From the NCBI RefSeq assembly GCF_029223525.1, contig NZ_JARHTQ010000011.1, positions 1 through 64,000 on the forward strand: a stretch of 64,000 bases of DNA, given 5' to 3'. Of the stretch, positions 51,814 to 60,063 are shown in pieces. The position numbers were made by a program, and so were the translations under genes. Below the pieces are notes generated by a model, which saw nothing but the letters and a program-made list of their open reading frames with translations, was not told the DNA's origin and searched no databases. Source of the DNA: Streptantibioticus ferralitis. GTDB lineage: Bacteria > Actinomycetota > Actinomycetes > Streptomycetales > Streptomycetaceae. Numbering within the stretch: position 1 is the stretch's first letter; every line of letters begins with the position of its first letter.

Positions 51814-54800
51814 ATGGGGCAGCCGGAATACGAGAAGGTCGAGAGGCCGCTCATCGACCAGCTGGTCGCCATGGGATGGCGACACCACGTCGGTGCGCCT
51901 CCCGCAGAGCCCGCAACTGACTCCGCGAAGCAGCACGGCGATGATCCGGCTCATGCTGGCCAGACAGCAGTTGCGGCTGTGTTCGCGGACCGGTTCCGTA
52001 CTGCCGTTGCCCGTATCAACCCCGGTGCCGATGGCAATCCCTGGCTCACTGGCGATCAGCTGGAGTATCTCCTCGCGCTGCTTCTCGGCACCGTGGCGGG
52101 CCGAGGCCCGGCCGACCGCGGGGTCGCCGAGAATCTCCGCGTCACCAAGCTCCTGCGCGATGGGGTCAACGCGCGCACGCTCCCGGGATGGGCCAAGGGG
52201 GATCCCGAACACGTCCGGTTGGTCGACTGGGAAGTGGCGGATGGGCCGTTCGCCGAGCTCGGTGAGGCCGGGACCGGCAACGATCTGCTCGCCGTATCCC
52301 AGTTCAAGGCGGAACGCAGCAGTGGCGGTACTGCGATCCCCGACCTGGTGCTGTTCGTCAACGGCCTGCCCTGGGTGGTCATCGAGTGCAAGGCGCCCTT
52401 GTCGCGAGGTGGCGAGAAGCGATTCGCCATCGACTGGGCGGTCGAGGACGTCATCGGCTATACCGGCGCCGAAGCCGACGACCCGGTCCCCGAGTTAGTA
52501 CGGTTCGCGCAGCTGCTCGTGGCCACTGACAGGGACCACGCGGAGCTCGGCACGGTTAGCTCGGAGGCCGAGCACTTCGCGCCCTGGCGTACCGTCTACC
52601 CGGCAGCCCGGGACAAGGTCCGGGGAGAGGCCGGGGTCCCCGAGCACCGGCAAGAACTTTACGCCCAGGAGACCTTGGTCGGCGGTGTACTCCGGCCCGC
52701 GCATCTGCTGACGCTCGTACGGGACTTCACCACCGCGGCCGGACGCGGCCCCCGTACGGTCAAGGTGGTCGGGCGGTACCAGCAGTTTAGGGCCGTACAC
52801 AAGATCGCCAAGCGCCTGCGCGACCGCCGCGAGACGCAGGCCGCGGGCCAGGACGTCGATCAGCGCGGCGGTGTCACCTGGCACACCCAGGGTTCTGGCA
52901 AGTCCCTGACCATGGCCTTCCTCGTCCGCCACCTGCGCAGCAGCAGGGACCTGAAGGGACATAAGGTCGTCGTCGTAACCGACCGCAAGGATCTGGAGAG
53001 GCAGATCCGCACCAGCATGGCGGCGGCCGACGAGACGATCCACCGGGCGCCGTCGGTGCGCCACGCCCGCCGATTTCTGGGCCTGGACGTCCCGGACGTC
53101 GTGCTGGTCATGCTCCAGAAGGCCCGCCGGGACGACGCGGCGGACGATGGCCGTGACGAGCTGCTCGCGACCTCTCCCGACCATCGGGACCACGTCCATA
53201 ACCGTGTGGCGAACGCGAGTTCCGACATCGTCGTCCTCGTCGACGAAGCGCACCGGGGGCAGAGCGCCTGGCAGCACGCCCGCCTGCGCGCCATGCTGCC
53301 CAATTCTGCCATGGTGGGCTTCACCGGCACCCCCATCCTCAGTGGGGCCCGCAAGACCACCGAGGATATCTTCGGCTCATACGCCGACACCTACACGCTG
53401 AAGGACGCCGAGCGCGACGGCTCTGTCGTCCCCGTGCGGTACGAGGCCCACCAGGCGGACCTGGAGATCATCGAAAAGGCGCATCTCGATGCCGGATTCG
53501 ACGAGAAGGTACCCAGCGACCCCGAGAAGCGGACGCGTGTCCTCCGCAAGTTCGGGCGCAAGAAGGAAGTCCTCGAATCGCCGTCGGTGATCGCCTGGAA
53601 AGCCGATCACATGGTGCGCCACTGGGCACAGACCGCTCTACCGGACGGATTCGGCGCCCAAGTCGTCGCGGTCTCACGACGCGCCGCCGTGGCGTATCGC
53701 GACGCCCTGCGGAAGGCCCTGGCCGGGCTGGTGGCGGAACTGGACGCGCTCGGCGGCGACGCGCACGACCCGGCCGCGGGTCCCGCCCCCGACGGGCAGG
53801 TCGACCTGGTGAGCCTGCTGCGTTACCGCGATGTCCTCGCCTCGGTCGACGCGGCCGTGGTCATCTCGAAGTCTCAGAAGAAGGGGGAGAGCAAGGGGGC
53901 TAAAACTAACGATCCTAAGGAGTGGGATGCGTGGACTCGCCCGGGGAGCCAGATGGCGCACATCGAACGATTCCGGCGCGGCGTGCCCGTCCCCGATCCC
54001 TTCGAGGTGAGTGAGGATCCCTCGTGGGCCGCCCGGATCCACGGTCGGCCGCAAGGTGGTCCCCAGCCAGGGACAGAGGTCTCGGTTCATGATCCCTGGC
54101 ACCGGGAGACCGCAGCCCAGCGCCACAAGGCTGCAGACCGGCCGGATGCCAAGAAGAACGAGCGCCCGCTCGGGTTCCTCGTCGTCACCAACATGCTGCT
54201 CACCGGTTTCGACGCCCCCGTCGAACAGGTCATGTACCTCGACCGTCCGATGTTCGGCGCCGGCCTGCTCCAGGCTATCGCCCGCACCAACCGCCCGTAC
54301 CACAAGAAGCAGTGGGGGCAGGTGGTCGACTACGTGGGGATCGGCCCCGACCTGGCCAAGTCGATGAACGCGTACGAGGACGCGCACCTGCGCGCCGTAC
54401 TTGGCTATGAGGACGTCTCCTTCGACCACCTTGACCCCGAAAGCGGAGCACCGCGGCCCGTCCGGGACCGGATGTGGCTCCAGACTGACGCGGCGGCCGA
54501 CGCCCTCCTCGCCGACCTTTACAAGCGGCTTGGCGACTTCCTGGCGGAGCAGGGGATCAGTACGCTCACTGAGGAGTCGCAGCGGGAGGATCTGCTCGCC
54601 GCACTGGAGGATCCGCTGCTGCGGGGCGAGTTCGACGAACTGGCGCGGGATTTCCTCAACGCGCTCAACGCGGTCCTGCCCCGCCCAGGCGCACTCGTGT
54701 ACGAGACGTTCGCCGCTCTGCTCGGCGAGGTGCAGTACCTGGCACGGGTGCGCTATCTCGACGGCCGGGATCAGTTCAGCCCGCGCCGCTACGGGGCCAA

Positions 54801-55452
54801 GGTGCGCGCGCTGATCGCCGCGCATCTGCGGGTGATCGACATCGTGGAACGGGTGCCGGGGATCGAGCTCGGTGCCCCCGACTTCATGGACCGGGTCAAT
54901 GCCAACGCCGATGCGCGCGCCCGGATCTCATACCTCACCAGCCGTATCCATACGCACATCACGACGCGGCTGGATGGCGACCGCGATCGGTACGGGACGT
55001 TCAGCGAGCGCCTGGAGGCGGTCATCCAGCGGATGAACGCGGACTTCGACGCGGCTGCCGCAGCACTCGCGCGCCTTGCCGCCGACATCGTCGCCGCGGA
55101 GCGCGACGGGGGCCCGGAGGCCGAGGCCGGGCTGGAACCGTGGACCGAACGACCGGTGTACGCGGTGCTCGCCGGCCGGGTGACCGGAGCCGGCCCCGTT
55201 GTTCCCGCGGGAGTCGACCTGCACCAGGCGGCGCGCGACCTCACGTGGACTATCTCCGGACTCGTGCGTTCCCCGAACTTCACCACGTTGCCTGACGCCC
55301 GGGAGCGCGTGCGTAGGGAGCTGCGGAACCACTTGGAGGCTGAGCTGTTCATCGACTGGGGTGAGACGGGGCCGATCGCCAGCGTGCTGGTCGACCTCGC
55401 GTTTCACCGGCATAGCGACTTCCTGCACTATGCCGAACGTGGTGAACCCTGA
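51814..55452 (+). CDS. hsdR: Type I restriction endonuclease/translocase subunit HsdR
   Basis: The protein is 1212 aa from ATG 51814. N-terminal PD-(D/E)XK nuclease: IPDLVLFVNGLPWVVIECKA (D at about 176, E-x-K at about 190). Superfamily 2 motor: Walker A WHTQGSGKSLTMAFLV (about 357), DEAHRGQSAW (DEAH box, about 478) and MVGFTGTP (motif III), then later LLTGFDAPVEQVMYLDRPM and QAIARTNRP (motifs V and VI). The C terminus is helical and binds the HsdM/HsdS core. It cuts unmethylated DNA after translocation. It is separated from hsdS by a 770-bp gap holding decayed genes, so it needs its own promoter. A TTA codon at 52495-52497 (codon 228) makes it potentially bldA-dependent. Confidence 0.93.
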   Translation: MGQPEYEKVERPLIDQLVAMGWRHHVGAPPAEPATDSAKQHGDDPAHAGQTAVAAVFADRFRTAVARINPGADGNPWLTGDQLEYLLALLLGTVAGRGPADRGVAENLRVTKLLRDGVNARTLPGWAKGDPEHVRLVDWEVADGPFAELGEAGTGNDLLAVSQFKAERSSGGTAIPDLVLFVNGLPWVVIECKAPLSRGGEKRFAIDWAVEDVIGYTGAEADDPVPELVRFAQLLVATDRDHAELGTVSSEAEHFAPWRTVYPAARDKVRGEAGVPEHRQELYAQETLVGGVLRPAHLLTLVRDFTTAAGRGPRTVKVVGRYQQFRAVHKIAKRLRDRRETQAAGQDVDQRGGVTWHTQGSGKSLTMAFLVRHLRSSRDLKGHKVVVVTDRKDLERQIRTSMAAADETIHRAPSVRHARRFLGLDVPDVVLVMLQKARRDDAADDGRDELLATSPDHRDHVHNRVANASSDIVVLVDEAHRGQSAWQHARLRAMLPNSAMVGFTGTPILSGARKTTEDIFGSYADTYTLKDAERDGSVVPVRYEAHQADLEIIEKAHLDAGFDEKVPSDPEKRTRVLRKFGRKKEVLESPSVIAWKADHMVRHWAQTALPDGFGAQVVAVSRRAAVAYRDALRKALAGLVAELDALGGDAHDPAAGPAPDGQVDLVSLLRYRDVLASVDAAVVISKSQKKGESKGAKTNDPKEWDAWTRPGSQMAHIERFRRGVPVPDPFEVSEDPSWAARIHGRPQGGPQPGTEVSVHDPWHRETAAQRHKAADRPDAKKNERPLGFLVVTNMLLTGFDAPVEQVMYLDRPMFGAGLLQAIARTNRPYHKKQWGQVVDYVGIGPDLAKSMNAYEDAHLRAVLGYEDVSFDHLDPESGAPRPVRDRMWLQTDAAADALLADLYKRLGDFLAEQGISTLTEESQREDLLAALEDPLLRGEFDELARDFLNALNAVLPRPGALVYETFAALLGEVQYLARVRYLDGRDQFSPRRYGAKVRALIAAHLRVIDIVERVPGIELGAPDFMDRVNANADARARISYLTSRIHTHITTRLDGDRDRYGTFSERLEAVIQRMNADFDAAAAALARLAADIVAAERDGGPEAEAGLEPWTERPVYAVLAGRVTGAGPVVPAGVDLHQAARDLTWTISGLVRSPNFTTLPDARERVRRELRNHLEAELFIDWGETGPIASVLVDLAFHRHSDFLHYAERGEP

Positions 55453-55495
55453 GCTGTTCCGCCGGGCTGTCCGAGCCGGGTGGTAGGAATGCCGG

Positions 55496-56230
55496 GTGAG
55501 TACCACGGTTCAGCAGGCGATCGCCGCGCTGCCCCTTCCTGAGGGTTGGCGATGGCGCGTCGACTGTCGGCCCCGGCGCCGGACCCTGGGCATCGAGGTG
55601 ACACCGGACGGTGAAGTGGTGTTCGCGGTCCCCATGAACGCCGATCCCGGGACGGTCGCCGCTGCGGTCCGCCGTAGGCTTCCTCGGCTCGGGGCCGTAG
55701 TGCGCCGTCGTACCACTCGGCCTGGAGAGCCGGTCAAGGAGCTCGTCGTTGGGAGCAGCTTTGCCTATCTCGGCCGACGGTACCGGCTCCGGCTGGTAGA
55801 GGCCGGCCCCCACTCCCGGGTCCGGCTGCGGGCTGGATGGCTGGAACTCCCCGAGCCCTCCTCACCGGTCGCTGGGGTGGCCAGCCTCGTGGGCTGGTAT
55901 ACCGAACGGGGGCGGCGTTGGCTTGCCGCCCGTACAGACTCTGTCGAAACGCGCATAGGCGTGCGATCCGAAGGAGTCACCGTGGGTGATCTGGGAGTGC
56001 GCTGGGGATCCTGCACCGCTGACGGCTCCATCTCCCTTCACTGGGCCGTCATGCAGCTCCCCCCCGACTTGATTGAATATGTTCTGGTTCACGAGCTCTG
56101 CCACTTGAAGGAGCCCGGGCATGGCCCTGCGTTCCGTCGGGAAATGACGCTAGCCCTCCCTGACTTCGCCCGGCGCGAGACGTGGTTCGAGCAAGAAGAA
56201 CCATTCATGTGGCGCGGAAGCGTCAGGTAG
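55496..56230 (+). CDS. M48/YgjP-like metallopeptidase (DUF45)
   Basis: The protein is 244 aa from GTG 55496. The zinc site HELCHLKEPGHGPAFR (HExxH at about residue 199, third His in the HGPAF part) is near the C terminus, preceded by LGVRWGSCTADGSISLHWAV, the typical WGSC-x-x-x-G motif of the YgjP/DUF45 family. It starts 44 bp after hsdR. Such genes are frequent companions of type I R-M operons. It may regulate the HsdR subunit by proteolysis, as ClpXP does in Escherichia coli; that is inference. Confidence 0.85.
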   Translation: MSTTVQQAIAALPLPEGWRWRVDCRPRRRTLGIEVTPDGEVVFAVPMNADPGTVAAAVRRRLPRLGAVVRRRTTRPGEPVKELVVGSSFAYLGRRYRLRLVEAGPHSRVRLRAGWLELPEPSSPVAGVASLVGWYTERGRRWLAARTDSVETRIGVRSEGVTVGDLGVRWGSCTADGSISLHWAVMQLPPDLIEYVLVHELCHLKEPGHGPAFRREMTLALPDFARRETWFEQEEPFMWRGSVR

Positions 56231-56428
56231 CAATGGAGGGATGCCGTGCTCGCGCAGCGAAACCCGCAGGCCGGAATGATGTGCATCGAGAGACTGGCGT
56301 CTGGCCCTGGGAAGGTTTGCTGTGTGAGGGAGCGGGGTACCGTCGCAGCAATTGACGCTATACCGCACGGGGTGCGCCGGACGCAAATGCGTAGCCATTG
56401 ATCCGCTGTCAGGGGAAAATCCCTGTGC

Positions 56429-57517
56429 ATGAGCGAAGAAGCATCACCCGGCCGCCGCTTCGGCACGGAGTTCGTCCGTGCGCAGCGGGCTCAGCATGGA
56501 AAGAAGACTCCGGAACAGCGCGAGCTGTCGTACGACATCGCCGTCAATGACGAGTATGCGCCGTGGCGAGACTGGCTGGACGAGCAGCTTGCTCTTCTGT
56601 CGAAAGCCGAAGCGGACGCCTTGGCCGGAAAGCTTTGGTACGACGAGCACTTCTGGGCTGTCATCAACGAGCTTGCGGTCGGCTGCGGGCTTCGAGCCGC
56701 AGGCCTGGAGATCGTCTACGAGCAGCGTTGGGGGACCCAGACGCCGGATTGGACAGTGCTGGCACCGGATGGCCAACCGGCATGCCTAGTTGAGGTCCAC
56801 ACGGACAGCCCGACAAAAGAGACGTACGGTCAGATGCGGGCGTGGTCCGGTCTGGCGATGCGGCTGCGGACGATCCCGGTGCCGATAGTGTTGACGCTCG
56901 CCCCCATGGACACGCCGCCAGTGCCGCCGAGCCCACAGGAGGCAAAGAAGATAGCCCAGTACGTACGCCGGGAGATCATGCAGCCGTGGCGCCGGAATTA
57001 CTTCACCTGCCTCAGCTACACCTTCCTGGTCATGGGCGACCGGCGGACCGGCAGCCTGGCGCAGTCCCCGCTGGGGATGGCGGCATGCTTCGAGCCGCCG
57101 AGTTGCCTGGCTGGCGAGGTGAGTGCGCATCGGGCTGCAGAGAAGGCCGAGGAGAAGGCCAAGAAGTACCGAACGCTTCAACAGGAGACAGGCCTGCCGC
57201 TGGTTGCCGCGATTGGTGCCCACCGCTTCACTGGCCTGGGTCTAGAGCAGCTCGATAACCTGCTGGCAGGTAATCCCACGATGACGCTCCAGTTCAATGC
57301 AGGAGATGCCTACCTCGGCAAGCCGATCCAGATTGACCTGAACAAGCCGCGGAAATGGCAGATGCCGTCGGATCTTGCGGGGGTGCTATGGGTTGGTAAC
57401 CAGTTCCCGTTCGGCGACCTGGCCTGGCGCCCTAACCCGCGCGCTGTGCAGCGGGTGCCCGAGGCGATGAGCCAGCTATGGTTGTCGCGCGAGCGGCAGG
57501 CACCGAAGACTCCGTAA
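56429..57517 (+). CDS. Uncharacterised protein, possible PD-(D/E)XK-like nuclease
   Basis: The protein is 362 aa from ATG 56429. I do not recognise a named family. The central part reads LEIVYEQRWGTQTPDWTVLA then DGQPACLVEVHTDSPTKETY: a strand with an Asp in PDW, a turn of about 12 residues, and a hydrophobic strand ending in E-V-H, the shape of a PD-(D/E)XK nuclease site with His in place of Lys. A coiled region (AAEKAEEKAKKYRTLQQETG) and a later IQIDLNKPRKWQMPSDLAGV segment follow. No membrane helix. It is the last gene of the defence island. Nuclease activity is a hypothesis only. Confidence 0.7.
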   Translation: MSEEASPGRRFGTEFVRAQRAQHGKKTPEQRELSYDIAVNDEYAPWRDWLDEQLALLSKAEADALAGKLWYDEHFWAVINELAVGCGLRAAGLEIVYEQRWGTQTPDWTVLAPDGQPACLVEVHTDSPTKETYGQMRAWSGLAMRLRTIPVPIVLTLAPMDTPPVPPSPQEAKKIAQYVRREIMQPWRRNYFTCLSYTFLVMGDRRTGSLAQSPLGMAACFEPPSCLAGEVSAHRAAEKAEEKAKKYRTLQQETGLPLVAAIGAHRFTGLGLEQLDNLLAGNPTMTLQFNAGDAYLGKPIQIDLNKPRKWQMPSDLAGVLWVGNQFPFGDLAWRPNPRAVQRVPEAMSQLWLSRERQAPKTP

Positions 57518-58009
57518 GGCAGCTCCAGTGTCCGCCCTGTTGGAGTCGACCTCGCATTGCTAGGCGTCGTCGTCGGGCAGAGGCGGAACCTGGTGGCGCT
57601 GCCGAGGGAATTCAAGTTCTTGTGAGACCTCGGGGCTTGCATCACCCCGACAACGTCGCCTGGCCCTCCTCGCACCGTCGTGTCGCCTGCCTTGCGGTGT
57701 TGCCTTCTACGACGATGGCTGTGTAGTTGTTACTCAGGCGGGTCCCAGAGCCCGGGCGGCGGGTCAGGTATCCAGCCCCAACGCGGGGCCCTCACGAACT
57801 CTTCGGTCACGCGGGTACAAGCCCCTGGTACGTGCGCGTACCGCGTGGGTGAGATCAGGGTCGTGTCTGCGGGGAAGCGCTGCCATTCCCGCCTCGGCCG
57901 TGACGTACGAAGTGCCTTCGACGTGGAGCCGTCGGTTGGGCGGTTACACCCGAGTCCAACGATGCGGCTGCATCTTGCGCAGCGCTCTTCTTCGCTACCG
58001 CGTTCATCA
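57518..58009. other. Non-coding gap after the defence island
   Basis: No supported gene in these 490 bases. Short frames lack ribosome binding sites. A CCTCGGGGCTTGCATCACCCCGA hairpin-like segment near 57630 could act as a weak terminator for the upstream gene. Confidence 0.4.
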
Positions 58010-58483
58010 TCATGCCGTATTGGTGTCGATGCGGTAGACGATCTTTCCGTCGAACTCGGCGAATCCGAGGGATCGGTAGAAGGATCGTGCGTCTGGGTTG
58101 TCGTGGTCGGTCATCCACTCGATACGGCTGCAGCCGGGGCGTGCGGCGGCGAGGGTGCGGAGTTGGTTCATGAGTTGGGCGCCGATGCCTTGTCGGCGGA
58201 GGGTGTCGCGGACGTAGAGCTCTTTGAGGAAGAGGGAGTGGGAGGAGCCTGCTGCTGGCCAGAGGAAGGAGTAGGCGGCGAGGCCGACGAGGTCGCCGGC
58301 TTCGTCTTCGACCAGGAGAGCGGATGCGAGCGGCGGTGATCCGAAGAGGGCTTCTTCCACTTGGGGCCGGCGTTCTTCGAGTGGCTGGATTTCGGTCGAT
58401 CCGTAGAACCGTTCGATCTCCTCGATCAGTTCGGCCACGGCGAGGATGTCCCGCTTGTCGGCGGGGCGGATCGTCACGGTCAT
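58010..58483 (-). CDS. GNAT-family N-acetyltransferase
   Basis: The protein is 157 aa from ATG 58483, with GGAGACGACG upstream. The GNAT fold is shown by VTIRPADKRDILAVAELIEE at the N terminus, SLFLKELYVRDTLRRQGIGA followed by QLMNQLRTLA (acetyl-CoA loop R-R-x-x-G-I-G-A) and NPDARSFYRSLGFAEFDG at the C terminus. It transfers an acetyl group from acetyl-CoA to an amine; the substrate is not indicated. It lies 75 bp downstream of the radical SAM gene on the same strand and could be part of that operon, which would make the peptide a candidate substrate. Confidence 0.85.
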   Translation of the reverse strand: MTVTIRPADKRDILAVAELIEEIERFYGSTEIQPLEERRPQVEEALFGSPPLASALLVEDEAGDLVGLAAYSFLWPAAGSSHSLFLKELYVRDTLRRQGIGAQLMNQLRTLAAARPGCSRIEWMTDHDNPDARSFYRSLGFAEFDGKIVYRIDTNTA

Positions 58484-58558
58484 CGTCGTCTCCTGTCGTT
58501 CTCCGGTCGCTTTACTCGCTTGCTCCAACGCGTGATCCCCTGTGGGGGTGCGGCGTGG

Positions 58559-59719
58559 CTAGGGGGACGGTGCGGAGGGTGCGTGCGGATTCCAGCCGTG
58601 CTGCCGCAGGGAGTTGTGGACGTGGCGTATGAGGTGCTCGAGGTCACGGCAGTAGACGGAGGGATTCTGGTAGCCGCGGGTGGTGCTGAAGCGATGGGGG
58701 AGGTAGCCGCCGCCGCACACGTCCACGAGCGCGCAGCGCTGACATTTCTCGGCCAGCGCGGTAATGCCGTGTTCCCGGTGCTGAAGCTTGGGATGGCGAA
58801 GGGCGTCGTCGAAGGGGTGGTTGGCGACGTTGAGGCCTAGCCAGGAGGCGCCTTCCTCGACGGATCGCAGGGTGTCCACGCCTTCGATTGTTCCGTCGGA
58901 CTCGATTACGACGCTGGTTGGCGGGGCGAGGCCGAGGGTTTCCACTGAGCCGTGTACGCCGGAGCTGAGCGCGACGATGTCTTCCAGCATTCGGACGCTG
59001 TGCCGGTGGTCGGGCCGGGCGAGCCAGGTGTCGTAGACGCGGCTCATCCACAGCCCGTATTCGGGCACGGTTGGGTCGTTGCGGTGGGGCGGTTGGTCGT
59101 GCGTTCCGTGTGGCAGGTTGAAGTCGATCACTGGGGGGTCGAATGATCCCAGGTAGTCGTGGACCTGCACCGGGTCGTTGGCCAGGTCTACGACGGCGAG
59201 CAGTCCGGCGAACAGGTGCGGTCGGGACCGCAGGAGTTCGATGCCGTGTACGGCTGAGGCGGCGCTCGATCGCGAGGCGTGAGTGAGCCGGTGTCGGTCG
59301 TTCGCGGCTGGTGGCCCGTCGAGGCTGACGCCCACGGCCACCTCGTACTGCTCGAAGAGGTTGAGCCACGCCGTCGTGAGGAGCGTCCCGTTGGTCTGGA
59401 GCTCGAAGCGGACTGCCGTATCCGCGGGTATCCCGTGACGGACAGTGCTGAGCAGGTTGGCCATGTGGCGGGGACCGGCGAGCAGTGGTTCGCCACCGTG
59501 CAGCACGATATGCACCGTAGGCAGGGCGTGCGCCGTGATGTGCTCACTGATCCGTCGACCTGCCGCTCGGGCTACGTCCAGGCTCATGCGGGCGGGAAGG
59601 TGCCGCCACGCCTGGTCCGTGGAGTTGAAGACGTAGCAGTAGTCGCAATCGATGTTGCAGCGGTTCGCGACCTTGAGGATGAACGTCTGAAAGGGTGCGG
59701 TGTCTTCCAGCGGTGTCAT
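58559..59719 (-). CDS. fxsB: FxsB-type radical SAM/SPASM peptide maturase
   Basis: The protein is 386 aa. Radical SAM CxxxCxxC is CNIDCDYCYVF (Cys21, Cys25, Cys28), followed by HIVLHGGEPLLAGP and FELQTNGTLLTTAWLNLFEQ, VAVGVSLDGPPAANDRHR. The C-terminal SPASM domain has EKCQRCALVDVCGGGYLPHR then FSTTRGYQNPSVYCRDLEHL, the FxsB arrangement. FxsB-type enzymes join an aromatic residue to a nearby side chain in a precursor peptide, forming three-residue cyclophanes. The gene starts 13 bp after the small precursor-like gene, on the same strand. It lacks the C-terminal extension found in some longer FxsB proteins. Confidence 0.9.
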   Translation of the reverse strand: MTPLEDTAPFQTFILKVANRCNIDCDYCYVFNSTDQAWRHLPARMSLDVARAAGRRISEHITAHALPTVHIVLHGGEPLLAGPRHMANLLSTVRHGIPADTAVRFELQTNGTLLTTAWLNLFEQYEVAVGVSLDGPPAANDRHRLTHASRSSAASAVHGIELLRSRPHLFAGLLAVVDLANDPVQVHDYLGSFDPPVIDFNLPHGTHDQPPHRNDPTVPEYGLWMSRVYDTWLARPDHRHSVRMLEDIVALSSGVHGSVETLGLAPPTSVVIESDGTIEGVDTLRSVEEGASWLGLNVANHPFDDALRHPKLQHREHGITALAEKCQRCALVDVCGGGYLPHRFSTTRGYQNPSVYCRDLEHLIRHVHNSLRQHGWNPHAPSAPSP

Positions 59720-59732
59720 CGAGCGGTAGCGC

Positions 59733-59933
59733 TCACAGTGGCCAGGGCAAGATGATCGAGGCTGCGTGGGAGCCGTCGCCGACGCGGTTCGTCGCGGCCT
59801 GCTCGGCCGCTAGCCGCTGCCGGACACGGGCAGCGACACGGTCCAAGACCGCCGTGCCCTGTGCCGCCTGCGCGGGCTCGGGGCCGACGGTAGCCGAGGC
59901 CTGTGGCGCGGGAGCAGACGTGGGTGACGGCAT
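59733..59933 (-). CDS. Putative RiPP precursor peptide (66 aa)
   Basis: ATG 59933 has AGGAG seven bases upstream. The peptide is MPSPTSAPAPQASATVGPEP, AQAAQGTAVLDRVAARVRQR, LAAEQAATNRVGDGSHAASI, ILPWPL. An Ala/Pro-rich start, an amphipathic helix (VLDRVAARVRQRLAAEQ) suited to leader binding, then a Gly hinge and a short hydrophobic, aromatic tail. Position next to an FxsB-type maturase and a strong ribosome binding site argue for a substrate peptide. The tail lacks the canonical FxSxx terminus; candidate three-residue crosslink motifs are H-A-A and W-P-L. It may therefore belong to a new subclass. Product unknown. Confidence 0.72.
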   Translation of the reverse strand: MPSPTSAPAPQASATVGPEPAQAAQGTAVLDRVAARVRQRLAAEQAATNRVGDGSHAASIILPWPL

Positions 59934-60063
59934 TCAGCGCTCCTCGTGATGGGCACACCGTGGCAGACCGGCACAGTGCGACGGCGGTGGAGACGACAGC
60001 TGAGCTGGCAACGTAACAGCCGTACCGCCCGCGGCGGCATACGGAAACCGGTCACATGCCTGG

